From Omphiscola glabra (taxonomy: Eukaryota; Mollusca; Gastropoda; Lymnaeidae), in assembly GCA_964017045.1 (NCBI GenBank), contig OZ024808.1, forward strand, positions 14,438,284-14,502,283: 64,000 bases of DNA, read 5' to 3'. Under the pieces are notes generated by a model that saw nothing but the letters and a program-made list of their open reading frames with translations, was not told the origin of the DNA and did not search any database. A program made the translations under genes and the position numbers. Below, piece by piece: positions 12,085 to 25,500 of this stretch; the first letter of the stretch is position 1, and each line of letters begins with the position of its first letter.

Positions 12085-12298
12085 AAACGGAATAGAGAGT
12101 ATCACATCAGCAATACCCATACCGAGACAAAGGAAATAGAGTATCACACCAGCAATACCCGTACCGAGACAAAGGGAATAGAGAGTATCACACCAGCAAT
12201 ACCCGTACCGAGACAAAGGGAATAGAGAGTATCACACCAGCAATACCCGTACCGAGACAAAGGGAATAGAGAGTATCACACCAGCAATACCCGTACCA
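12085..12298. repeat. minisatellite, ~44 bp unit, 5 copies
   Basis: Unit gggaatagagagtatcacac followed by cagcaatacccgtaccgagacaaa with few changes. Family X sequence in reverse precedes it at 11920-12085. Confidence 0.9.
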
Positions 12299-12434
12299 TG
12301 TAACACATTGGTTCACGTGATCTTTGTTTAACATGGTGCCTAATTATAGTAGAACATGATCATCGTATAATCCGAGGTGAATCAAGACCTTGGTACACAC
12401 TCTTGCTGGCTTAGTCCTACGTGACCCAGTGCTT

Positions 12435-12675
12435 GCTTATAAAAGTCTTAACAGCCTGGCGACATCGACTTACAGCGTCATAGAGTCTTAACTGCCTGGT
12501 GATACCGACGACTAGCGTCGTACAATCTTAGCTGCCAGGTGACATCGTCCTACAGCGTCATATAGTCTTAGCTGCCTGGTGATACCGACGACTAGCGTCG
12601 TACAATCTTAGCTGGCAGTTGACATCGTCCTACAGCGTCATAAAGTCTTAACTGCCTGGTGATACCGGTTTATAG
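12435..12675. repeat. minisatellite, ~40 bp unit, ~6 copies in two alternating forms
   Basis: Alternating forms carry ttaactgcctggtgataccg plus acgactagcgtcgt, and tgacatcgtcctacagcgtc. The form with cgactagcgtcg is partly self-complementary. Confidence 0.8.
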
Positions 12676-12993
12676 CGTTACTGTATTACTATTATCAGGT
12701 GTGGTATCTTCTTTAAAATTCCACATTTTTCTTTCGATAGTTTTTAAATAATTTTGTAATTGTGATTCTACATTTTACTTCTAATGGATATCAATTGTTC
12801 ATGTCAGCCATTAAATTTACTTTGCTTAAGATATTGATTCGAATAATCTTCTTTTCGTAACACGTGAACCGCTTTTTTTAATTTTTTTTTTTTTAGATCC
12901 AGTTAAGAAAATAATATCCTGACTGACTCTTCGAATAATAACAGAAGCAAGCTTCTTTCTCTTCATAAGGTTTTTTTTAAAAATTGTTAGGTC

Positions 12994-13213
12994 CAGGGCC
13001 GTGATGTGGAAAAGTGGCGCCCGGGGCGAAGCCTGAAAATGACGCCCACCAATATATAAAAAAACGTTCCGCCCGGGGCGCGCCATTAAAAGTAAACTTT
13101 ATGGAAACCTTAAAAATAAGTGCATGGCTTTTTATCTAATGACGAGTTAGCCACCCCCAATGTTGGCGACCGGGGTGGGTGCCCCCTTAGTCGCCTTCCT
13201 TTGTCCGGCCCTG
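12994..13213. mobile_element. hAT-type MITE with CAGGGCCG termini
   Basis: About 220 bp with termini cagggccg and cggccctg, flanked by gttaggtc and ggtaggtc (7 of 8). The 8-bp duplication and CAG...CTG ends are typical of hAT elements. The interior carries gcgcccggggc words. Confidence 0.65.
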
Positions 13214-13596
13214 GGTAGGTCACTAGGTGTTAAAGTGCACATGAAAAATTATAATGTTAATACTTTAGTTAGCAGGGTTTTTTGTTTGGTCGCCTCGCAT
13301 GTTCCACTGTTGCATCTTTGTTAAAGTGTTCATGTTCGCGTGTTAGAAATCATCTTTTAACACAAACTTTTAATTCTTTGACTTTCTAATAATATGTATT
13401 TATAAAAATAAAATCTTACGCCATATTATCTTTAGTTCTATATCCTTGACAGGACCCAAGACACACGTAAACTCTTCTTCTATTTAAATGTATGTTATGA
13501 TGTCAGTAACAGTACCCGGCCTGCGGCCGATTCGTGTGCAACCCCCCCCCCCCCCACCAATGTGACATAACACCACTTAATCCCTCTCCAGTGATA

Positions 13597-16500
13597 ATGA
13601 AAGCCTGCGTTATCTGGACTGTGGCTCTGCTGGCCTGGGAATGTCAAGCACTTGTGATACCGGCTGCCGGCACCAGCAAAGATAGTGAGAACATTTTAAA
13701 TGTAACAGTAGTCTTAAAAGCAGCTGATTTTCAATTGTAGCATTGACTTACAAGTAGCTAACTTTGAATGTAACATTGACTTAAAAACAAATGAGTTTCG
13801 AATGTAACAGTAACTTCTTAAAAGTAGCTGACTTTCAAATCATTAACTTCTATATAAATGAGATGACTTTCAAATCATTAACTTCTATAAAGGAGATGAC
13901 TATTTAGTTTTACCCGACATTTTAAGTTAGTGCCAGAATAAGAGTACCATTATTTAGTTTTACCCCAACATTTTAAGTTAGTGCAAGAATAAGAATAAGA
14001 GTACCATTATTTAGTTTTACCCCAACATTTTAAGTTAGTGCCAGAATAAGAGTACCATTATTTAGTTTTACCCCAATATTTTAAGTTAGTGCAAGAATAA
14101 GAATAAGAGTACCATTATTTAGTTTTACCCCAATATTTTAAGTTAGTGCAAGAATAAGAATAAGAGTACCATTATTTAGTTTTACCCCAATATTTTAAGT
14201 TAGTGCAAGAATAAGAATAAGAGTACCATTATTTAGTTTTACCCCAACATTTTAAGTTAGTGCCAGAATAAGAATAAGAGTACCATTATTTAGTTTTACC
14301 CCAACATTTTAGGTTAGTGCCAGAATAAGAATACCAATATTTAGTTTTACCCCAACATTTTAATTTAGTGCCAGAATAAGAGTACCCTTATTTAGTTTTA
14401 CCCCAACATTTTTAGTTAGTGCCAGAATAAAAGTACGAATATTTAGTTTTACATCAAGTTTGTATCGAATAATTCTATTATGCAGCAGTACCCAAGGAAA
14501 CGGAGTACCAGAGTGTGGTTCACTATTCATACAATATACTTTCCAAGTGGACCTTCATAAAACCATATTGTTGTATATCTAGTTATTATAAAAAATTAAC
14601 TTTTCTATAATGGAGAAATCTATGTTTATGCTAAATTGTTAAGTCTAATTTAACACACAACAATATTTATAATGATTTAGGGCAATAATTTTAAAAACTC
14701 CTTAAATTCCTTTATTAGTTTAGTAAGTATGTTTTTAAATAGTATCTAAAATTTAAATAGAAAGTTTTTTTACGTCTGGGTAACGAAAGAGGCAATAATG
14801 ATTTAAAAATTAATTAAATATGAAAAAATTCAAAGGAACTTAAGGAACAAACAAAAAATATTGGAGGAACGACGACGACAGTCCAGGCTCTCCATGATTT
14901 ACAAGATATGTAATGGGCTGGTCCACTGCTCTGGCATTAAACAGAAACTCGTCCCTCTCCCCCATAGACAGCGACGAGGCCATGACAGGCAGTTCCGGCT
15001 CATACCAGCGAGAAGCCAGTATAGGAACTGCTCATTCCTACCAAAGACAATCAGGGACTGAAACAAGCTTCCAAAAGGAACAGTTGAGGCGACAACAATT
15101 GACTCATTTGCGTCTATTGCCTCAGGCCTTCCAACCCCCAGTGCATGATACCCTCAAACAGTCACTCTTGTTACCAGTGAAATATCCTCATCAACACCAG
15201 GCACAGAGACATTGCAAATTCCATCTACATTCATAGGAGCCATAATGATCAATAAATTGATCGTGGGCCCTTAATATATAGAAGAAGAAGAATATAGGAT
15301 ATTTTTTAAAATTTATAATGAAAAGCAAATAGAGCAGGTTCCCTGTAGTATTGTTTCCATGCTTCAGGCCTCCTCGCAGACGACAAGTTTCCGTACCACG
15401 TTCAGCTGAACGACGTCTATGAGCTGTTCTGGAACTTCAACAGTACACACATCATATTCCGTACCCACGTCAAGACGAACGGTAAGAAGGCTTTGTGACA
15501 TGTGTCACTGTGTCCTGATCTTTGTGACATGTGGCACTGCGTCCTGAGCTTTGTTAAATGTGGCACTGCGTCTTGACACGGCGTGCCATTCGTTGCACGC
15601 CGTTAAAACATTCTGATAAGTCATTATAGTGTAATTTCAAAATGCACCTCGTCATTTAAACACGATTTTAACGTACCAGGTACCACACTACTTGTCCGGT
15701 AAATTTATAGTGAGACGGAAATCCAAAATAACACCCCAATGATCGGAAACAAAGCAATTTAACGGCACGTGTGCTATGAATGAATGGAGCCGCAATGCAA
15801 AGTTCTACGTTAAGTTTTGAACTAATGTTTTGGTGCTTTTTCTTCTTCTTCTTAATCAAACAACGTGATTGGCTGAAGCGTTTATTTTCTAAATGATAAG
15901 CCTACGGTTGTTTTACAAGTTGACATAAAAATTGCACTTTCAGCTTACATAAAACAACGCCCGCATCCAATCTACTTACATTTTTTAATCCTTACATTTT
16001 TTTTGTCCTTACAGACTTAGATGCTTACATTTTTAAAAATCCTTACATAAATAAATCCTGGCTTCCTTACATCAGCACATCCTTAAATTCGTACACTCTC
16101 TGATGATATCTTGTTTTTGTTTTGTTTTTTTTTTGTTCCATTCAGAGGCGTAGCTAAGGGGGGGACACATCTCCCTGGGTGCTAGACTAGTTAGGGGCGC
16201 CAAAATGTGCTTCGATATTCTTTCATTGGTGAAAATAATGGGTTTGAGGGTTGAAAAAAAAAGAAGGGGAGGCTCTTTAAAATGCATCTTGTCCCCCGGG
16301 CGCCAAACACTCTAGCTACGCCTCTGGTTCATCCCATGACCTGCTCTCAAAACATGTCAACATTAAATCAAGAAGCGTAAAACGGTACCACTGCTATAAG
16401 ACCACTCGACTTAGAGCACATCTATTTATTTCCCTATTGAATGCTAAGTAAACAGAGAAATGAGGTCTACAGTACAAAACCTCGGCTCACTCGTGTTGTT

Positions 16501-19500
16501 GTTTCTCATCCAAATCTTGTACTAGGTTACATTGGGTTCGGGATTTCCCCAAATGGAGCCATGGCTAAATCCGACGTCATCATCGGCTGGGTCAAGGACG
16601 GTCAGTCTTATTTTGCTGTAAGTTGTTCTTCGTCACCTGTATCTCTTATTTTCATTAGTTTAACGTTCATTTTGGACTCGCCGTTCATGAAAATAATTTT
16701 TGAACATAACATTTGTCCCTCAAATTCTTTGGTATTAAAAGTTTTTAATTTACGAGGCGGTCTTTGAGACAAGTGCTTTAGGATTGGAGAAATGTGTCAT
16801 TTTGTATGAGACGTGTGCCCTACTGTTGGAAACCTGTTTGATACATATGTATTAGGGTTGGAGAAATGTATCTGAGGGTTTGACACATATGCCTTATGGT
16901 TGGAAAATTTATTTTGTCTTTTGGGTTGGACACATATGTCTTAGGTTTAGAGAAGTGTATCTTTTAGTTTGACACATATGTCTTAGATTTGGAGAAATGT
17001 GTATTTTGTGTTGGACACATGTGCCTTAGGTTTAGAGGAATGTATCTCTGGGCTTGACACACATCCATGGCTTATGTTTGGAGAAATAGGATTTTAGGGG
17101 TTATAAACCGCAAACGGGATTTCCGGTGGATAAAAAGTATTAATTTAAAGCGGTCAGGGGTCAGGGGTTGTCAACATGGAATTAGTTGTTTTGATTTCCT
17201 TGAACCTATCAGGTTTCTAAATGTTTCAATTTTCTGTTTTGTTATAGAAAGATTAAAAAAAAAGATGGGCGGTATGGGTATTTTCATAACGTTTTTTTTT
17301 TGTTGTTGAACATTTCATTGTGTTGGTCACACACATATGCAATATTTCATTTATAATTATATTGTTTCGAAAACACTCGACCACTAGGATCGCCACTCAG
17401 AGGGTCATTTCTTGCCTGCCCAAGACGTCCACCAAGACTGGTTTCTGTTGAGCGGAACTGAAGTTGGAGAGTACACGACCTTGACCTTCATAAGAAAACT
17501 GGTGACATGTGATTCTGAAGACCTGCCAATCTTGGTGAGATCCCTGTGACTATCTCCATGAATAATCCAATAATCCCGTGCGACTAATCCAATGACTAGC
17601 CCCGTGACTAATCCGATGACTAACCGCATGACTAATACCATGACTAGTCCCATGACTAATCCAATAACTAACCCTCTGAATAATCCATTGGCTAATCCGA
17701 TGACAAATTAAATGACTAGTCCAGTGACTAATTCATTAATTGTCCCCATCCAATGATAAATAATCCAATGACTAATCCAATGACTAATCCAATGACTAAC
17801 ACAATAGTTAACCCAGTGACTTAGCCCAATAGATAGTCATCCAAATACCTTCTATAAGAGAACTGAATGAGCCATGTTGTATTCGTTCAATGATATTCTA
17901 ACTATACAAATTTTATTCAATTTAATCATCGTGAAAATTAAACTATGAATTTAATACACGGTAATCTTTGTGTTACACATATATATATTTGCTAATGTCC
18001 ACCACAGAATGGCACGACGAGGGTCATCTACAGCTACCACCCCAGTGACCCAACCGCTGGCGACGCCATCGGCTTCCACGGCACCGGACGGTATGGCACC
18101 AGATCAATCTTGATGCTGGACCCGCCGGCCAGTGAGGAGGACGCGGTCAAGCTGCCCGATGACGTCATCACCGTTGACTTCCTAAATCAGAATGTGAGGG
18201 TGTATATAAATCTAATCAATTTCACCACCCTGTGTAGCCCAAGTTAGCTCAAGAGTCCATCTGCCAGGTTCTGAACTTAAATACTTTTTTTTTTAAAACT
18301 CTGTCAGACTACGACACGATTGTTCACATTTTTAAATCTATTGTTTTAGTTTACTTAGAAGACATAATTTGCTATCAAAGTTTATCAAACATTTTCCGAC
18401 CATTTCTTCTCTGACGTGTTCAATTTCCGTAGAGCACGTCGAATGTCAATACATTTAATTTCAATTGAAAGCATCCAGTCCTGAGCGGGCAAATGAAGAT
18501 CTGTTCGTGGCAAGAGACGGCGTCTTGATACAATGTTGATCATTGCGTAACATGTTTCTAGTCATTCTTATACTGTAGTCGTTCTTATATTGTAGTCGTT
18601 CTTATACTGTAATTATTCTTATATTGTAGTCATTCTTATACTGTAGTCATTCTTATATTGTAGTCAATCTTATACTGTAGTCATTCTTATATTGTAGTCA
18701 ATCTTATACTGTAGTCATTCTTATATTGTAGTCAATCTTATACTGTAGTCATTCTTATATTGTAGTCAATCTTATACTGTAGTCATTCTTATATTGTAGT
18801 CAATCTTATACTGTAGTCATTCTTATATTGTAGTCATTCTTATACTGTAGTCATTCTTATACTGTAGTCATTCTTATATTGTAGTCAATCTTATACTGTA
18901 GTCATTCTTATACTGTAGTCATTCTTATACTGTAGCCATTCTTATATTGTAGTCATTCTTATACTGTAGTCATTCTTATATTGTAGTCAATCTTATACTG
19001 TAGTCATTCTTATACTGTAGTCATTCTTATACTGCAGTCATTGTTGACACAATGTTTATAAAACTTTCTCCACTGTTATTCTGGTTGGCGCCAGTTTTCA
19101 GTGCCCGGGGCAGACACCTACTACAGGTGCCAGGTGTACAAGATCCCAGATCTAGGCCAGAAGCACCACATGATCAGGGTGAGCTGGGGGGTGTGACCTG
19201 TATGAGGCTGAGCACGAGTGAAATCATGTGACGTAAAATAGACATACTATTTGAATACTACCTTAGAAGCAACACCATATCGCTCATTAATCCCATGAAA
19301 AAATTAAATAATCTATCATCTTACTTTTAAAAAATTTATATATATTGCTGAAGATGTTGGTAATGCATACTGTAAAACCTCGCATTAAAAGCGACCCCCA
19401 TTATTAAATGAGCACAAACATCGCGATGTCAGTTTAAAACCTGTCAAAAGAATGACTCTATTAGGGTCCTTTATTTTCGAAACATGGGTGTTCACTTTTA

Positions 19501-22500
19501 ACATATTTTAAACCAGGTGAGATTTCATCCTCTCAACTGGTCCTGCTTACTGTTGTTATAACTTCGGAAGTGTTTGTGTTAAAAGATGCATTAAGTTTAA
19601 GTTTATACATTTCTATAACATTGATCATTTTGAATATGAAAATGGTGAATTGCACAAGCGATCGTTCGTGCTATACACCCATGTTGATAAAAAATGACCC
19701 AACGTCATCTCTCTGACCAGTACGAGCCGGTCATTCAGCCTGGACACGAGCAGCTGGTCCACCACATCCTGCTGTACTACTGCTCCGGTAACAAAAGCGA
19801 TGCTTACGTGGGGACCTCGTACATGTGCTACGAACAGACGCCCAGAGAACTGATGGGGTGTGAGCACGTGCTGGTGGCCTGGGCTGTTGGTGGGCAGGTA
19901 AGAGATGTTGACTATGTCTTGGCGGTCTGTACTTAATGTCAGGTAAGAGATGCTGAGTATGTCTTGGCGGTCTGCACTTAATGTCAGGTAAGAGATGCTG
20001 TGTATGTCTTGGCGGTCTGTACTTAATGTCAGGTAAGAGATGCTGTGTTAAATCACCTTGACCTTAGTGGCCACTGGCCGGTACACAAATAAAAGTACGA
20101 AATCGTGACTCATGCTGTCACAGACTCGTTGAATGAGGTGAGTCGCTCATGTCGGTATATGATGTTAGAATTCAAGTCAGAAAATTAGTGCCATCATGTC
20201 CCTCAAAGCCTGATTAGGTTCTAGAAACTTCAATGGGGTTTTTTTTTCCTTGTTTTTTCCCCCTCAATGTTCCCATGCTAAGTGGACTTTGTGTGGTCAT
20301 TAATAATCCATGACATCTTCGTTCGGTTAGCATGTTTCTGTTAGCGTTTCCATGGCGATACTTGTCATTAATTCCTTGCACTGTCGGGCATACTCTTAGA
20401 AAAATAAACAAACGAATTGGGACTGATAATATTGGGATACGTTCTGGGGAAAAATTTAAAGTTTAAGTCAGTGATTCCCAAAGTGGTCTATATCGATCCT
20501 CATGGGTCGACGACGACTTGCAAATGTCCGTGTCAGCGAAAAAAAAAATTGGGGTCAACGATAGTGGATCTCACGTAAAGCAGGTCGTGACTTTTATTTT
20601 GGCATTCCATGAATGGAATAATCCACATACACAGATAGCACCTATTTACTTACATAATACTACCTTATAATATAAAGACATATATCTTCCTACATAAATT
20701 ATGAAAGTAACTATGGAGTAAAAAATTTTAAAACATAAATGTCCATGAAACGTGATGAAGAATCATATTAAAATTTCAGTTATTACGTTTATTTTCTGAC
20801 ATATGAAACTGTTTAAGAATTATTTTGATTAGTTATTTTATGTAACAGAAAGTAAATTTTAATTTGGTTCGTTTTAATTTGAATTAAATTAATAAATGTA
20901 TAAAACTTGAAATGTTTTTTAAAAAGTTTTTCAAACTAACCTTCACTACCGTTATAAATTTAAATCTTTCAAAGTAGCACTATACCGGCTGTCAAAAATA
21001 CATCTGAATTTAATGAATTGCAAAAAAATCAATATCAGGTAAGCAAGGGGTCTTACCAAAACCGAAAAACATGGCAAGTGGTATACGAGACAAAACAGTT
21101 TGGGGACCTATGGTTTAAGTTAACCACTGAACGCAATTTAAGTTGTAATGTAACGGAGTGAAGCGGCCGGCAACTTAAGTTGTAATATAACGGAGAGACG
21201 TGGTCGGCAACTTAAGTTGTAAGGTAATGGAGTCATGGAATCATGGAGTGATGGAGTTATGGAGGAGTCCATCAACAAATTATGTTTGCAGCTACACGTG
21301 CCTGATTTTTTGTTAATTACAAATATATATTTTCCCCCCTTTCCAGGCCTTCGACTACCCGCCTCATGTCGGTCACTCTCTCAGCTCACCCGGTGATCCC
21401 GTTATAATCATCATGGAGACACATTACAACAACCCAGATTTGAGAACAGGTCAGTCAGTAATAGCACACTGCCATGTCTGCTGCTTTATGAATACGTGTT
21501 TGTTTATTGGCTTTTATTAGAGGAAGTAAGGTGAGAGCAAAAAACTCCAGTTTCTTTTGTGTTAAAGTAATAATATGCTGCCCTAATTTGGGACATAGAT
21601 AGAGGGGAGGAGCGGGAAACCTCTGCTTCCAATTTGAATTGAAATTTGAAATTAGAATTTGAATTTGAATTTGGAAAAAGGAATTGGAATTGGAATTTTA
21701 ATTTGAATTGGAATTAGAATTGAAATTTGAATTGGAATTTGAATTGGAATTGGAATTACTCCAGTTAACAAAATACAACTACGGGCTTTGTGTTATTATA
21801 TTTCTTTACATATATTTTTCAAAGGATTTTTGTTTGGAGGGTTTAGCTATACTTTAAATGTCTGTTGTAGGCTGGCAACTAATTTGAAAGTTGTGACAAG
21901 GCTTCATACACGAACTGCATCAAATGCTTGAAGGAAAATTTTTTCGTGTGAACCGACCCTAAGCGTCAGTTCACACGATGAAATTTTCGATCATGCATTT
22001 TTGATGCGACTTTTGTATCAAATTCCTATTTGATCATATTCCTATTTTCGTCCAAAGAGAAAATAAAAAAAACCCACACAAAATAATGCGTTCATGCACA
22101 AATTTGACGCGAAATTTGAAGCTAATTTGATTGTGTGAACTGGCGCTTAACGAATTATGTGATCTTATTTCTGGAATTAACACCCCCCCCCCCTTCTTTT
22201 TCCCCAATGGAATCCTGCGACTTTGATAATTTAAAAAAAAAAAAGATGTATAAAATAATAATAATAATTTTAAAATATGAAAAAAAAACCAGACTAACAC
22301 AGGTTGGATTGGTTCACCAGATGTATTTTAAATCTGTCAGTGACAGCCGCGTTGATGGTTCACCAGATGTATTTTAAATCTGTCAGTGACAGCCGCGTTG
22401 ATGGTTCACCAGATGTATTTTAAACCTGTCAGTGACAGCCGTGTTGATGGTTCACCAGATGTATTTTAAGCCTGTCAGTGACAGCCGTGTTGATGGTTCA

Positions 22501-25500
22501 CCAGATGTATTTTAAGCCTGTCAGTGACAGCCGTGTTGATGGTTCACCAGATGTATTTTAAGCCTGTCAGTGACAGCCGTGTTGATGATTCACCAGATGT
22601 ATTTTAAGCCTGTCAGTGACAGCCGTGTTGATGGTTCACCAGATGTATTTTAAGCCTGTCAGTGACAGCCGTGTTGATGATTCACCAGATGTATTTTAAG
22701 CCTGTCAGTGACAGCCGCGTTGATGGTGGGGTAGTGCGGGGGGACTTCTGTAATGTTAAAATAATACCAAATAAATTAACAGTTGACTTCCGTCAGTCAA
22801 TGTAACGAAATTCAGGCCCATCAATCATGTCCATACCAACCGAGTCTTTTTCATTCTGTCTTCATTTTGTCTTCATTCTGTCTTCATTCTGTCTTCAGAT
22901 TTTGTCGACGATTCAGGCATGCGCCTTTTCTTGACCAAACAGCTGAGGCAACACGATGCGGGTATCATTGAGGCCGGTCTGGCTGTTGACGTGAACCTCG
23001 TTGTACCTCCATACGAGAGCAGCTATGTCATGAGAGGTTTCTGTCAAAGCAACTGTATAGACCAGGTGGGTAGATGATCAAAGGTTATTTTGCGAATGAG
23101 TTGTACTAAAAAGGTAGACATGTAATGGTACTGTCAGGCAGTTGTACTGAGCGTCATTGAAACGATATTTGGGTCAGTATGACCCGCTTTGTTTGTCAGA
23201 CTGAATGTTATGGGACAATGATGTGACAATGATGTGCCAATGATGTGCTAATGATGTGACAATGATGTGACAATGATGTGACAATGAAGTGACAATGATG
23301 TGACAATGAAGTGACAATGAAGTGACAATGAAGTGAAAAATGATGTGACAATGATGTGACAATGAAGTGACAACGCAGTGACAATGATGTGACAATGAAG
23401 TGACAACGTAGTGACAATGATGTGACAATGATGTGAAAATGGTGTGACAATGAAGTGACAATGATGTTACAATGATGTTACAATGATGTGTTAATGATGT
23501 GACAACGCAGTGACAATGATGTGACAATGATGTGACAATGATGTGACAATGAAGTGACAACGCAGTGAAAATGATGTAACAATGATGTGACAACGCAGTT
23601 ACAATGATGTGTTAATGATGTGATAACGCAGTGACAATGATGTGACAACGCAGTGACAATGATGTGACAACGCAGTGACAATGATGTGACAACGCAGTGA
23701 CAATGATGTGACAACGCAGTGACAATGATGTGACAACGCAGTGACAATGATGTGACAATCATGTGTTAATGATGTGACAACGCAGTGACAATGATGTGAC
23801 AATGATGTGACAATGATGTGACAATGATGTGACAATGATGTGACAATGATGTGACAATGATGTGACAATGATGTGACAATGATGTGACAATGATGTGACA
23901 ATGAAGTGACAATGATGTGACAATGAAGTGACAATGAAGTGAAAAATGATGTGACAATGATGTGACAATGAAGTGACAACGCAGTGACAATGATGTGACA
24001 ATGAAGTGACAACGCAGTGACAATGATGTGACAATGATGTGAAAATGATGTGACAATGAAGTGACAATGATGTTACAATGATGTGTTAATGATGTGACAA
24101 CGCAGTGACAATGATGTGACAATGATGTGACAATGATGTGACAATGAAGTGAAAACGCAGTGAAAATGATGTGACAATGATGTAACAACGCAGTTACAAT
24201 GATGTGTTAATGATGTGATAACGCAGTGACAATGATGTGACAACGCAGTGACAATGATGTGACAATGATGTGACAATGATGTGTTAATGATGTGACAACG
24301 CAGTGACAATGATGTGACAATGATGTGACAATGATGTGACAATGATGTGACAACGATGTGACAACGATGTGACAACTATGTGACAACGATGTGACAACGA
24401 TGTGACAACGATGTGGCATGTGGGTCAATGTGGTACCTGGTCTACCTGGGAGATTACTAACTAATTTGGTGTGACGTTCTTTTGGTTTATCCTCATTACC
24501 CCTACAATCACAGAAGCGTTGTTTCATATATATTCAATTACAGTTTTACTTTTCTCGTCCATAAATTGCTAGGGTGTGGGAGATCAAGAAATCCACATCT
24601 TCGCCAACCTGCTTCACGCCCACCTCCTGGGCCGGAAGCTGAGGACACGTCACTTCCGGGATGGGGTGGAGCTGCCGCCTATAATGGAGGACAACAGCTA
24701 CGACTTCAACTACCAGGAGATGAGAAAGCTGAAGGAAGAGAGAACCCTCAAGAAGGTATGATGGGAAATAACTGCATCAAGAAGGTATGATGGGAAATAG
24801 CTGCATCAAGAAGGTATGATGTGAAATAACTGCATTAAGAAGGTATGATGGGAAATAGCTGCATCAAGAAGGTATGATGGGAAATAGCTGGACATGTCAC
24901 GTGATATGTGAACAGCCGACATATGAAGAAAAATCTGGACATTTCTCGCAACATGGGATATTTTATGAACTGACTTTTGAATCCATTTTGATTTGTACAA
25001 AAATTGCAAATCGTGAGAGGCTATCTTCTCTACTGTGTAATATTATTGGATGAAAAAAAAGTTCAGAACAATAACAACATTGAATAGAATCAGCACTGTT
25101 TATTTGAATAGAATCAGCACTGTTGATTTGAATAGAATCAGCACTGTTGATTTGAATAGAATCAGCACTGTTGATTTGAATAGAATCAGCACTGTTGATT
25201 TGAATGTAATCAGCACTGTTGATTTGAATAGAATCAGAACTGTTGATTTGAATAGAATCAGCACTGTTGATTTGAATAGAATCAGCACTGTTGATTTGAA
25301 TAGAATCAGCACTGTTGATTTGAATGTAATCAGCACTGTTGATTTGAATAGAATCAGCACTGTTGATTTGAATAGAATCAGCACTGTTGATTTGAATAGA
25401 ATCAGCACTGTTGATTTGAATAGAATCAGCACTGTTGATTTGAATAGAATCAGCACTGTTGATTTGAATAGAATCAGCACTGTTGATTTGAATAGAATCA

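Noticed and set aside
23174..24527. Several minus-strand frames of SLSHHCHIIVT type
   Set aside because: Artefacts of the ~11-bp array in intron 9 of paralog A.
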